From contig NZ_JAAIXZ010000027.1 in NCBI RefSeq assembly GCF_010894435.1, forward strand, positions 90,699 through 154,698: a stretch of 64,000 nt of DNA, read 5' to 3'. A program made the translations under genes and the position numbers. Below are positions 28,808 through 37,802 of this stretch, one piece after another. Positions within the stretch are counted from its first letter, which is position 1; each line of letters starts with the position of its first letter. The notes beneath the pieces were generated by a model. That model saw nothing but the letters and a program-made list of their open reading frames with translations. It made no database searches and was not told the DNA's origin. The DNA is from Pyxidicoccus trucidator (GTDB lineage: Bacteria; Myxococcota; Myxococcia; Myxococcales; Myxococcaceae).

Positions 28808-28930
28808 CTAGACCTTGTTGTTGGACTGGCCCTTCTTGGCGCGGCTGCGGCGGCGCTTCAGCTGGGCCTTCCGGCCCTTGGCGCGGTTGGCGACCTTCTT
28901 CTTGGAACGATTTCCCTTCTGGGCGGGCAT
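28808..28930 (-). CDS. Small highly basic protein, 40 residues
   Basis: A 40-residue ORF (MPAQKGNRSKKKV ... KGQSNNKV). 17 of 40 residues are Lys or Arg and none is acidic. GGAG lies 9 bases before the ATG at 28930. It starts 155 bp before divergent prfA and converges on the CapA gene. The composition suggests binding to RNA or DNA, such as a ribosome-associated peptide or nucleoid peptide. This is inference, as no family is recognised. The longer 91-residue frame is not favoured because its extra N-terminus looks non-coding. Confidence 0.5.
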   Translation of the reverse strand: MPAQKGNRSKKKVANRAKGRKAQLKRRRSRAKKGQSNNKV

Positions 28931-29085
28931 GTGGAAGGACTCCGGGTAGGTGATGTGAAACCGACCGCCAGTGGCGGTGAGGGCGGCCCTTCTTTCATGC
29001 GACCGCCCAGGCAGCCAAGGATTTTCTTGACTCCGCCCACCCTTGCCAGAGGGCGGACAAAGGGGCAATACCCCCCGGAACAACG

Positions 29086-30179
<1,094 letters not shown>

Positions 30180-30183
<4 letters not shown>

Positions 30184-31061
30184 GCGGCGAGACCTGGACC
30201 ATCCGCAAGGTCCTCACCTGGACGACGCAGCACTTCGAGAAGCGTCAGGTGGACTCTCCCCGGCTCACCGCGGAGGTCCTCCTGTCCCACGTGCTGCAGG
30301 TGGGCCGCGTCCGGCTGTACGTGGACCTGGACCGCCCGCTGTCCAAGGAGGAGCTGGGCACCTTCAAGGCGCTCATCGAGCGGCGCCTCGGCGGCGAGCC
30401 CACGCAGTACCTCACCGGCGTGCGCGAGTTCTACAACCGCGCCTTCAAGGTGGACGCGCGGGTGCTGATTCCGCGCCCGGAGACGGAGCTGCTCGTCGAG
30501 GCCGCGCTGCGCATGCTCCCCAAGGACGCGCCGTCGCGGGCCCTGGATGTGTGCACGGGCTCGGGCTGCATCGCCATCAGCCTCGCGGCCGAGCGCCCCC
30601 AGGCCACGGTGGTGGCCACGGACCTGTCCCCGGACGCGTGCGCGCTGGCCCGGGAGAACGCCGAGGCCCTCAAGGTGTCGGACAGGGTGACGGTGCTGCA
30701 GGGGGACCTCTTCTCCCCGGTGCCCCCGGACGCCCGCTTCCGGGTGGTGGTCTCCAACCCGCCCTACATCGACACCGCGGAGATTCCCACCCTGTCCCCC
30801 GAGGTCCGGCGCGAGCCGAAGCTGGCGCTCGACGGAGGGCCGGACGGGCTGGTGGCCATCCGCCGGGTGGTGACGGGTGCGCGGCGCTGGCTGGAGCCTG
30901 GCGGGCTCCTTGCAATGGAGATTGGCGAGACACAGGGCCCCGCTGTCCTGGAGCTCCTGCGGGCCGCGGGTTACGCGGATGCGCGCGTGGAGAAGGACTT
31001 GGAGCGGCGGGAGCGAATGGCTTTTGGGACACAGCCCGCGGCTGACGGGCCACAGGGCTGA
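30180..31061 (+). CDS. prmC: Release factor glutamine methyltransferase
   Basis: A 293-residue SAM-dependent methyltransferase that N5-methylates the glutamine of the GGQ motif in release factors. The helical N-terminal domain (about residues 1-85) ends at YLTGVREFYNRAF. The catalytic domain carries the SAM loop DVCTGSGCIAISLA, the acidic ATDLSPDA and the hallmark VVSNPPYI, whose NPPY holds the target glutamine. It overlaps prfA by 4 bp, and murA follows 14 bp after its stop. Confidence 0.95.
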
Positions 31062-31075
31062 AGAAGCAGGGAACC

Positions 31076-32347
31076 ATGGACAAGATCGTGATGAAGGGCG
31101 GCCAGGAGCTGCACGGTGAGGTGCAGGCCTCGGGCGCGAAGAACGCGGCGCTGCCCATCCTCGCCTCCGCGCTGCTGGCGGATGGCACCTCCACCTACCG
31201 GAACGTGCCGGACCTGGCGGACGTCGGCACCATGCTCAAGGTGCTGCGCACCATGGGCTGCGACGCGGAGCGGCTCACCGCCCGCAAGAAGGACATCTGC
31301 CAGGTGGGGGTGAATGGCCACATCCACCCCGAGGCCCCCTATGATTTGGTGAAGACGATGCGCGCCAGCGTGCTGGTGCTGGGGCCGCTCGTCGCCCGCT
31401 TCGGCCGGGCCCGCGTGTCCATGCCGGGCGGGTGCGCCATCGGCGCGCGCCCCATCGACCAGCACCTCAAGGGGCTCAAGGCCCTGGGCGCGGACATCCA
31501 CCTCACCGAGGGCTACGTGGAGGCCCGGGCGAAGCAGCTCAAGGGCGGCACCGTCAACTTCGACGTCATCACCGTCACCGGCACGGAGAACGTGCTGATG
31601 GCGGCGGTGCTGGCCAAGGGCCGCACCGTCATGGAGAACTGCGCCCGCGAGCCCGAAATCGAGGAGCTGGCCCGCGTCCTCAACAAGATGGGCGCGCGGA
31701 TTGAAGGCGCCGGCACGTCCGTCATCACCGTCGACGGCGTGGAGGGCCTCAAGCCGGTGGAGCACGCCATCCTCCCGGACCGGATTGAGGCGGGCACCCT
31801 GCTCGTCGCGGCGGCCATCTCCGGCGGCAACGTGCTGGTGAAGCACGCGGTGCCCGAGCACCTGGAGGCCGTGGTGGACAAGCTCCGCGAGGCCGGCTGC
31901 ACGATTACCGCGGAAGGGGGCGGGCTGCGGTGCAAGGCCCCTCGCACCCTCACCTCGGTGAACATCAACACCACCGAGCACCCCGGCTTCCCCACCGACA
32001 TGCAGGCCCAGCTCATGGCCCTCATGTCCGTCAGCCAGGGAACGTCCGTCATCAGCGAAAACATCTTCGAGAACCGGTTCATGCACGTGCCGGAGCTGCA
32101 CCGGCTGGGGGCGGACATCACCATCCAGGGCCACACAGCGGTGGTGAAGGGGGTGAAGGGGCTGAGCGGGGCGCCCGTCATGGCCACCGACTTGCGGGCG
32201 AGCGCGTCGCTCATCCTCGCGGGCTTGCGGGCCGAGGGGCGCACGGACGTCAGCCGCGTGTACCACCTGGACCGGGGCTACGAGCGCCTGGAGCGCAAGC
32301 TGCGGAGCCTGGGCGCGGACATCCGGCGGGTGAAGGCGAAGGCCTGA
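31076..32347 (+). CDS. murA: UDP-N-acetylglucosamine 1-carboxyvinyltransferase
   Basis: A 423-residue enzyme that transfers enolpyruvate from PEP to UDP-GlcNAc, the first committed step of peptidoglycan synthesis. Key features are KNAALPILAS near the N-terminus (the K-N pair binds substrate), catalytic Cys120 in MPGGCAIGARP (the site alkylated by fosfomycin) and the C-terminal DLRASASLILAGL. Residue order and length are normal. It is the last gene of prfA-prmC-murA. Confidence 0.97.
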   Translation: MDKIVMKGGQELHGEVQASGAKNAALPILASALLADGTSTYRNVPDLADVGTMLKVLRTMGCDAERLTARKKDICQVGVNGHIHPEAPYDLVKTMRASVLVLGPLVARFGRARVSMPGGCAIGARPIDQHLKGLKALGADIHLTEGYVEARAKQLKGGTVNFDVITVTGTENVLMAAVLAKGRTVMENCAREPEIEELARVLNKMGARIEGAGTSVITVDGVEGLKPVEHAILPDRIEAGTLLVAAAISGGNVLVKHAVPEHLEAVVDKLREAGCTITAEGGGLRCKAPRTLTSVNINTTEHPGFPTDMQAQLMALMSVSQGTSVISENIFENRFMHVPELHRLGADITIQGHTAVVKGVKGLSGAPVMATDLRASASLILAGLRAEGRTDVSRVYHLDRGYERLERKLRSLGADIRRVKAKA

Positions 32348-32489
32348 GGGGACGGAGGAAAGGGGCAGGGAGACGGCGCGTTGCCAACAGAAGCGGCGAC
32401 GTGGGTTGCATCCGAATTTTCGTGCGACCTATCATTCTCCGAACCACTGGGGAGCGACCCTCCCCCATTGAAGGAGATTGACCGTTCCC

Positions 32490-32879
32490 ATGGATTGCCC
32501 CAGCTGCAACGTCGAGATGACCGATCTCGAGGGGGAGGATTTGACGTTGCGAAAGTGTGGAGATTGCGGCGGCCTCTGGATTGACGTCGCGGACCTGAAC
32601 CGGGTCCTGCTCCACAACAACCTCCCCGGGCTGGAGAGCCAGGGCGGCAAAGTCGATGCGCAGGCACTGACCGGTCAGTGCCCCGAGTGCCAGGTGGACC
32701 TCGTCCGTGTGGACGGCGGCGACCGCCAGCACCCGCTCCACTACGACACGTGTGAGTCCTGTGGTGGCATCTTCCTGGAGTCGGAGTTCCAGGACGCCAG
32801 CGACGTGAAGGTGGCCGTCGAGGAAATCATCGCCTTCTTCCGCCACTTCAGCGCCAAGAAGAAGCTGGCCGCCCTCTAG
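32490..32879 (+). CDS. Zinc-ribbon (zf-TFIIB type) protein
   Basis: A 129-residue protein with two zinc-ribbon modules: CPSC...CGDCGGLWID (about residues 3-32) and CPEC...CESCGGIFLE (about 64-100), each a C-x2-C pair followed by C-x2-C-G-G. This is the zf-TFIIB family found as small stand-alone bacterial proteins. The C-terminal 30 residues form a basic helix. The ATG at 32490 is chosen because the first ribbon follows at once; AAGGAG lies 13 bases upstream, a long spacing. Role unknown, probably nucleic-acid or protein binding. Confidence 0.8.
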   Translation: MDCPSCNVEMTDLEGEDLTLRKCGDCGGLWIDVADLNRVLLHNNLPGLESQGGKVDAQALTGQCPECQVDLVRVDGGDRQHPLHYDTCESCGGIFLESEFQDASDVKVAVEEIIAFFRHFSAKKKLAAL

Positions 32880-32928
32880 GCGACCCGCTTTCCAGGGGCC
32901 CGGCTTCCGGCGCGGTGGCCCCGCTGTC

Positions 32929-33768
32929 TCAGGGCCTGCCGCGGAACTCGCGGCCCCAGTCTTCCGCCAGGGGGCCTTCCACCTCAATGGACGCCTCCGG
33001 CACCCGTACGCCGTCCTCCCCGCCCTTCTGGAGGCGCAACGTCACCCGTCCGCGCTTCGGCACCTCTACTGTCAGTTTGCTTCCGGACAGCGTGTACGTC
33101 CCGGTGACGGACGTGGGCCCCCCACCCTCCAGGGGCTCGCGGGTGTAGCGGTACGTGCCGTCCATGTAGAAGGACAGGAAGCTCTCGGGCGCTCCCTCCA
33201 GGCCGCCGAACCAGGTGCCCAGCAGCGGCGCCAGGCGCGCGTCGTACTTCAGGCGCGAGGCCAGCCAGGTGCCGTTGAGGGCCTTGCCGCCGGAGTAGAA
33301 GACCAGGTCGGTGATGCAGACGGGGGCCTCCTCCTCCGTGCCGGGGAAGCGGTCCACGACTTCCAGGATGAAGCGGGCGCCCCGGAGGGGCTGGCTGAGC
33401 GGCACGGCCTGGAGGCCGCGCTTGTCCTCCACCTTGAAGCTCCGGGCGGCGTCCACGCTGGTGAGGGTGAACTTCTTCGCCCGGCCCCGCGCCTTGAATG
33501 CGGCCCGGTCCGTGCCGTCCCCCGTGTAGACGCGCACCTCGTCCACGGTGACGACGTCCTTGAAGCCGAGGGTGATGGGCGCCGGGGACTCGCCGGGGGC
33601 GCACCACGCGGTGGTGTCGCGCCCGTCGAGGAGGTTCAGGGGCCCATAGCGCTCGGGCCGGGCCTTGCGCTCCAGCCAGTCGGACGTCTCCACATAGCCC
33701 GGGGGGACGTTGGAGGTGGCGGTGGCGGCGGTGGCAAGCAGGAGGGAGGCGAGGAGCAGGCTTCGCAT
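32929..33768 (-). CDS. Secreted protein with discoidin-like (NADase-type glycan-binding) domain
   Basis: A 279-residue protein with a Sec signal peptide (MRSLLLASLLLATAATA). Residues about 25-165 match the discoidin/F5-8 type C-like glycan-binding domain: LNLLDGRDTTAWCAPG, then ITLGFKDVVTVDEVRVYTGDG and a final VCITDLVFYSGGK. The C-terminal third contains GTWFGGL...SFYMDGTYRY...GTYTLSGSKLTVE, a lipocalin-like beta-hairpin pattern. It probably binds a glycan or ligand in the envelope. The longer upstream frame is ignored because the ATG at 33768 gives a clean signal peptide. Confidence 0.75.
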   Translation of the reverse strand: MRSLLLASLLLATAATATSNVPPGYVETSDWLERKARPERYGPLNLLDGRDTTAWCAPGESPAPITLGFKDVVTVDEVRVYTGDGTDRAAFKARGRAKKFTLTSVDAARSFKVEDKRGLQAVPLSQPLRGARFILEVVDRFPGTEEEAPVCITDLVFYSGGKALNGTWLASRLKYDARLAPLLGTWFGGLEGAPESFLSFYMDGTYRYTREPLEGGGPTSVTGTYTLSGSKLTVEVPKRGRVTLRLQKGGEDGVRVPEASIEVEGPLAEDWGREFRGRP

Positions 33769-33896
33769 GGGGGTGCATCTTTGATCGCCACCCGAAGAGG
33801 CTCCAATCGCGGATGAAACCGCCCGCGCGGATGTTGGGGCGCTTGACACCGGGTCTCCGCGCGGAAGGATGGCGGCCCGTTCTGGAGGAGACCGTG

Positions 33897-35882
33897 ATGC
33901 GACGTTGGGGGTGGGGCTGTGTGCTGGCGGCGATGCTGGTCGCCTGCAAGGAGGACAAGGCGCCGGAGGTCCAGGACGCGGGCCCGGTGGAGACGGGGCC
34001 CACCTCCCTCACGGAGCAGGAGCCGAATGAGCGGCCGGACCAGGCCCTCTCGCTGACCCGGGACAGCACCGTGACGGCGGACCTGGCCGCGCAGCCGAAC
34101 AAGGCGGACGAGGACTGGTACCGGCTGGCGCCCTCCGCCGCCCGCGTGGCGGACGTCACCGTGTCCGGGCTGCCCGGCGGTGACATCACCCTGGAGGTCT
34201 ACGACAGGGACCGCAACCGGCTGGCCGCCATCAACAGCGAGGGCGAGGGCAAGCCGGAGCGCTTCCCCAACCTCTTCGTGGAGGGCGAGCGCTGGGTGCG
34301 CGTGGTGCCCGCGCGCAAGGGCGTGGGCGGGGCCTACACCCTCGAGGTGCGGATGCGCGCGCCCAATGACGGCGAGGAGCGCGAGCCCAATGACCGGGCC
34401 GTGGACGCGGCCCCACTGCCGCTCGGCCAGACGGTGACGGCCTTCCTGGGCCACGCCGGGGACGAGGACTGGTACCGCATCGAGCTCCCCGAGCCTGCCG
34501 CCCCCGGTGGCACGGCCCCCGGCACGGAGGGCACCGCGCCCGCCCCGGGCACCGAGCCCGCTCCCGAGGGCGCCGCCCCCGCGCCGGAAGGCGCCGCGCC
34601 GGCTCCCGGTGGCGAAGGCACCATGCCAGCCCCGGGCTCCGAGGGTGGCACCGCTGCGGGCGCTCCGCCCTCCCCTGCCCCCGAGGGCACCTTCGCCGGT
34701 GGCGAGCCGCCTCCCCCCGCTCCCGCCCCCGAGGGCCAGGACGCTCCGGGCGAGGTGGGTGGCGCGGCGGCCGCGCAGGCGGCACAGGCGCAGGCCCAGG
34801 ACGCCGGGACCGTGGTGCCGCCCGAGCCTCCGTCGGTGGCACTGAAGATCGACCTGTCGGGCGTGGAGGGCGTGCGGCCGGAATTGTCCGTGCTGTCGGC
34901 GGCGGAGGCGCCGCTGTTCACCCTGCGAGGCCAGGAGGGCGCGCCGCTGTCGCTGCGCAACATCGGCGTGCGCGCCACGGACCGCGTCGTCTACGTGGTG
35001 GTGAAGGGAGGCTGGGTGGGCACGGGCAAGGAGGCCCGCCGCACCTTCAGCGCCACCGCGCCGTACACGCTCACGGTGACGCAGGAGGAGGCCGGAGCCA
35101 ACGCGGAGTTGGAACCCAACGACGAGCTGTATAAGGCCACGCCGCTGACGGCCGGGGGCTACCGCGAGGGCTTCCTCTCCCCCAAGGGCGAGCTGGACCA
35201 CTTCGTGCTGCGGACCACGGAGCCGGTGCTGGCCAAGGTGGAGCTGTCCGGCGTGGAGCGCCTGGACCTGGTGCTGTCCATGGTGGAGCCGCCGCAGGGC
35301 GACGGGGAGAAGGAGACGGTGCTCCTGCGCGCCAACGACGGCGCGGTGAAGGAGCCCGAGCGCCTCAACAACGTGGCCTGCAACGGCAGCTGCTGGTTCC
35401 GGGTGGAGGGCGCGTCGCGCAAGGTGGACGGCAAGTGGGTGAAGGACTTCGAGAACGCGGAGCAGCCCTACCGCATCAGCATCACCACGGTGCCGGACAA
35501 TGGCGGCGAGGAGCGCGAGCCCAACAACACCGCGGACCGGGGCCAGGACTTGACGCCGGGCAAGGCGGTGCGCGGCACGGTGTTCCCGGTGAAGGACACG
35601 GACTTCTACCGGTTGGATTTGTCCGACCGGCCGGTGCGCACGTCCATCAAGGCCACCCTGCTGGGCATCCTGAAGGTGGACGTGGGGCTGTACCTGCACC
35701 GCGTGCAGCCGGACGGGAAGCTGTCGCTCGTGCAGACGGCCGACCGCGCGAAGGGCGACCAGCCGGAGAGCATCCGCTACAGCGCCGAGCCGGGCGTCTA
35801 CGTCTTCGAGGTGCGCGACGCGAAGAACCGCGAGGCCAACTTCCAGGACCCCTACCAGCTCACTGTCGAGGAGGGGGAGTAG
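33897..35882 (+). CDS. Lipoprotein with four pre-peptidase-like (PPC) repeats
   Basis: A 661-residue lipoprotein (lipobox AMLVAC, cysteine 17). Four domains open with the E-P-N-(E/D/N) motif of bacterial pre-peptidase C-terminal domains: EPNERPD, EPNDRAVD, EPNDELYK and EPNNTADR, each followed by a D-x-D-W/F-Y/F strand. Between the second and third domains lies a linker of roughly 100 residues made almost only of Ala, Pro, Gly and Glu. PPC domains usually hang on secreted proteases, but none is attached here, so this looks like a surface structural or binding protein. The ATG at 33897 follows GGAGGAG. Confidence 0.8.
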   Translation: MRRWGWGCVLAAMLVACKEDKAPEVQDAGPVETGPTSLTEQEPNERPDQALSLTRDSTVTADLAAQPNKADEDWYRLAPSAARVADVTVSGLPGGDITLEVYDRDRNRLAAINSEGEGKPERFPNLFVEGERWVRVVPARKGVGGAYTLEVRMRAPNDGEEREPNDRAVDAAPLPLGQTVTAFLGHAGDEDWYRIELPEPAAPGGTAPGTEGTAPAPGTEPAPEGAAPAPEGAAPAPGGEGTMPAPGSEGGTAAGAPPSPAPEGTFAGGEPPPPAPAPEGQDAPGEVGGAAAAQAAQAQAQDAGTVVPPEPPSVALKIDLSGVEGVRPELSVLSAAEAPLFTLRGQEGAPLSLRNIGVRATDRVVYVVVKGGWVGTGKEARRTFSATAPYTLTVTQEEAGANAELEPNDELYKATPLTAGGYREGFLSPKGELDHFVLRTTEPVLAKVELSGVERLDLVLSMVEPPQGDGEKETVLLRANDGAVKEPERLNNVACNGSCWFRVEGASRKVDGKWVKDFENAEQPYRISITTVPDNGGEEREPNNTADRGQDLTPGKAVRGTVFPVKDTDFYRLDLSDRPVRTSIKATLLGILKVDVGLYLHRVQPDGKLSLVQTADRAKGDQPESIRYSAEPGVYVFEVRDAKNREANFQDPYQLTVEEGE

Positions 35883-35896
35883 CCCGACACTTCCCG

Positions 35897-35925
35897 TTGA
35901 CAAGGCGCGGGGCCTTCCCTACTTT
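35897..35925 (+). promoter_or_regulatory. tRNA-Gly promoter
   Basis: TTGACA-N17-TACTTT is a near-consensus sigma-70 promoter ending 15 bases before the tRNA. Confidence 0.8.
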
Positions 35926-35940
35926 GGCCCTGCTTCGCCC

Positions 35941-36013
35941 GCGGTGGTAGCTCAGTTGGTAGAGCACGAGCTTCCCAAGCTCGGGGTCGAGGGTTCGAAT
36001 CCCTTCCGCCGCT
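35941..36013 (+). tRNA. tRNA-Gly (CCC)
   Basis: A 73-base tRNA without encoded CCA. The acceptor GCGGTGG pairs with CCGCCGC (one G-T pair), the D-arm is TAGCTCAGTTGGTAGAGCA-like, the anticodon stem-loop is CGAGC-TTCCCAA-GCTCG with anticodon CCC, and the T-loop is TTCGAAT. Its 3' part, from base 35970, is the integration site of the downstream element. The integrase gene's stop codon lies on the opposite strand inside the tRNA. Confidence 0.97.
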
Positions 36014-37349
36014 CACTCATAAAGGCCGGTAGTTCTTGAGGAAACTCGGGACTACCGGCCTTCGTGTTTGCGGGCCTCGGGGCGTCTTGCAGCAAGGATG
36101 CAGCAAACGGCGCGAAGCCGCTCCCGCCGCTCCCCTCCCCGGCTCGCGCCTGCTGCACCTCCGGCGGCTGCTGCCAGGAGGCAGGAGCGAAGGACAGCTT
36201 GTTGATCTCCTGGCGCAGGTAGGCCGGGTCCATATGGGCGTAGCGCCGCATGGTGAGGTTGGGGTCCGAGTGCCGCAGGACGCTCGCCACGGCCGCCGGG
36301 CTCGCCCCGGACTGGATGAGCAACGAGGCGCAGGTGCCGCGCAGGTCGTGGAAGCGCAGCCGGCGCGGCTTCGGCTTCGTCCAGAGGCGCATGGCGCAGC
36401 GGGGGCAGCGCTTCGCCTCGGCCTCGTCCGCCTCCTCCTGGTAGCCACACCCCTTGCGGCGGCAGATGAGCTTCCAGCCACTGACGATGCCAGCCCGCCC
36501 CAGGGCCCGCTGGAGGATGGCCTGGGCCTTGAAGTCCCGGCGGCGCATGGAGCCGTCCGGTGCCGGGAAGAGCAGCTCGGAGAGCGACGCCGCGCTGGCC
36601 TGCTGGAAGTACGGGACGGCCTCCTCCGCTATCGGAATCACGTCCGCGCGGTTCCCCTTGGTGGTGTCCCGGTCATGGGAGCGCGCAACGGTCAAGCGGC
36701 GCGCCTCCAGGTCTACGTCCTCCTTCCGGAGCGCGAGCAGCTCGCCCTTGCGCAGTCCGGTGTAGATGGCCACCGCGAACAGGGGGCGCAGGTCTGGGCT
36801 CAGGGCCGCCAGGAGGCGCGGAACCTCCTCCGCTCGCAGGTAATCGTACTGCCGACGGGGAACTCGCCGGGTGTCCACCATCAAGGCGGGATTCTCGCCG
36901 GCCCACTTGCCTGCCTTACGGGCCTTGTTGAGGGCGCGGACCAGATAGCCCCGGAGGTGGTTCAAGCTCTGCGGGCCGAGCGCCTGGGCCTTGCCCTGCA
37001 ACCACGTCTCAATCCTCGCGGCGGTCAGCTCCCTTACGGGCAGGTGTCCAATCTCGGGCGCGATATGCAGCCGGAGCGCTCGCAGGGTGGGCTCATAGGA
37101 CGGCCGATCCTTGAGGTACGTGTCGCAGTACCAGCGCACGACCTCCTCGACCGTGAGCGCTACCCCGCCGTCCTCAAACGAGCGGGGTTCCAGACCGAGC
37201 CGTTCCCGCTCGGCCTTCCGCTCCAGTTCCCCCGCGATGCGCCGGGCCTCGGTCTTCGTGCGCGCCTGGGTCACCTTGTCGCGCCACCGTCCCCCCGCAT
37301 CCTTGAAGCGCAGGTACCACTTGCCCGCTTTCTCGTAGACGCTCGCCAT
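35952..37349 (-). CDS. int: Tyrosine integrase whose C-terminus is encoded across attL
   Basis: A 465-residue tyrosine recombinase (start MASVYEKAGKWYLRF; the longer frame to 37430 is not favoured). It has an N-terminal arm-binding AP2-like domain, a SAM-like core-binding domain (about residues 70-170) and a catalytic domain with ArgI in YTGLRKGELLALR, H-x-x-R in FHDLRGTCASLL, and histidine/tyrosine in LRHSDPN...MRRYAH. A C-x4-C ... C-x2-C zinc knuckle is inserted before the H-x-x-R box. The last residues (RRKGFEPSTPSLGS-SCSTN) come from the antisense strand of the tRNA-Gly 3' end, so excision changes the C-terminus. It is the last gene of the leftward operon. Confidence 0.93.
   Translation of the reverse strand: MASVYEKAGKWYLRFKDAGGRWRDKVTQARTKTEARRIAGELERKAERERLGLEPRSFEDGGVALTVEEVVRWYCDTYLKDRPSYEPTLRALRLHIAPEIGHLPVRELTAARIETWLQGKAQALGPQSLNHLRGYLVRALNKARKAGKWAGENPALMVDTRRVPRRQYDYLRAEEVPRLLAALSPDLRPLFAVAIYTGLRKGELLALRKEDVDLEARRLTVARSHDRDTTKGNRADVIPIAEEAVPYFQQASAASLSELLFPAPDGSMRRRDFKAQAILQRALGRAGIVSGWKLICRRKGCGYQEEADEAEAKRCPRCAMRLWTKPKPRRLRFHDLRGTCASLLIQSGASPAAVASVLRHSDPNLTMRRYAHMDPAYLRQEINKLSFAPASWQQPPEVQQARAGEGSGGSGFAPFAASLLQDAPRPANTKAGSPEFPQELPAFMSERRKGFEPSTPSLGSSCSTN
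35970..36016 (+). repeat. attL, 47-bp direct repeat
   Basis: 47 bases identical to 45217-45263, covering the anticodon-loop-to-3'-end part of tRNA-Gly plus three further bases. It marks the left boundary of the integrated element. Confidence 0.93.
36022..36069 (+). terminator. tRNA-Gly terminator carried by the element
   Basis: A 12-bp stem (AAGGCCGGTAGT with ACTACCGGCCTT) with a 17-base loop is followed by CGTGTTT. It is similar to, but not the same as, the native terminator past attR at 45268-45308. Confidence 0.8.
36086..36108 (+). repeat. Candidate integrase arm site, right of core in the circle
   Basis: 23 bases identical to 45081-45103 in the same orientation. Each copy holds two GCAGCAA units 11 bp apart. 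It lies 69 bp from the core repeat and inside the integrase coding sequence. Confidence 0.6.
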
Positions 37350-37351
37350 GG

Positions 37352-37549
37352 CTACCGCCCTCCCTTCCGGCGTGCTGGCTTCGCGGGCGTGGCGTCCGTG
37401 CGCGCGAGATAGCCCCGGGCAGTCAGCCACTCGGCCAGGATGTGGACCGCCATGCCGGAGGAGGTGCGCAGGTCTTCTTGCGCCGCCTGTGCGAGGGCTT
37501 CTTTCACCGTCGCAGGCAGTCGAAGGTTCAAGGTCGAATCTCTCTTCAT
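37352..37549 (-). CDS. Ribbon-helix-helix small DNA-binding protein
   Basis: A 65-residue basic protein beginning MKRDSTLNLRLPATVKEALAQAAQEDLRTSSGMA. The short strand (TLNLRLP) plus two helices fits the MetJ/Arc ribbon-helix-helix fold. It ends 2 bp before the integrase start, so it is cotranscribed and may act as a regulator or directionality factor. TACACT lies 6 bases before the ATG and no ribosome binding site is visible. The longer frame to 37684 is a shadow of the neighbouring HTH gene. Confidence 0.75.
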   Translation of the reverse strand: MKRDSTLNLRLPATVKEALAQAAQEDLRTSSGMAVHILAEWLTARGYLARTDATPAKPARRKGGR

Positions 37550-37580
37550 GGGGTCAGTGTAACACAAGTGGCAGCAAGCC

Positions 37581-37802
37581 TTATGGGGTGGGCTTCCGGG
37601 GAAGCGGAAGGATGCGGGCAGGGGGCGAACGCTCCCCCCGTGCCCAGGCGCGCACCGCCTCTGGCTCGAAGCGCACGAGTCCACCGATACGCAGGCACGG
37701 CAACATGCCCGCCTCGGTCTTCTGGTACACCCACGAGCGGCTCACCTTGAGGAAGCGGGCAACGTCCTGCGCCGTCCAGAGCGGGTCGGGATGGCTGCTC
37801 AT
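37581..37802 (-). CDS. AlpA/excisionase-type helix-turn-helix protein
   Basis: A 73-residue protein of the MerR-like helix-turn-helix 17 type. The DNA-binding part is WTAQDVARFLKVSRSWVYQKTEAG followed by the wing LPCLRIGGLVRFEPEAVRAWAR. This architecture is usual for excisionases and prophage activators. Its start overlaps the stop of the primase/helicase-like gene by 4 bp. A second HTH of the same type is encoded at the other end of the element (44875-45216). Confidence 0.85.
   Translation of the reverse strand: MSSHPDPLWTAQDVARFLKVSRSWVYQKTEAGMLPCLRIGGLVRFEPEAVRAWARGERSPPARILPLPRKPTP

Noticed and set aside
33636..35903. 755-codon minus-strand frame opposite the PPC lipoprotein
   Set aside because: Composition and coverage match a shadow of the lipoprotein, which has a lipobox and recognisable domains.
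37350..37430. Upstream start of the integrase
   Set aside because: It overlaps the RHH gene and adds a low-complexity leader; MASVYEKAGKWYLRF is the usual beginning of this integrase type.
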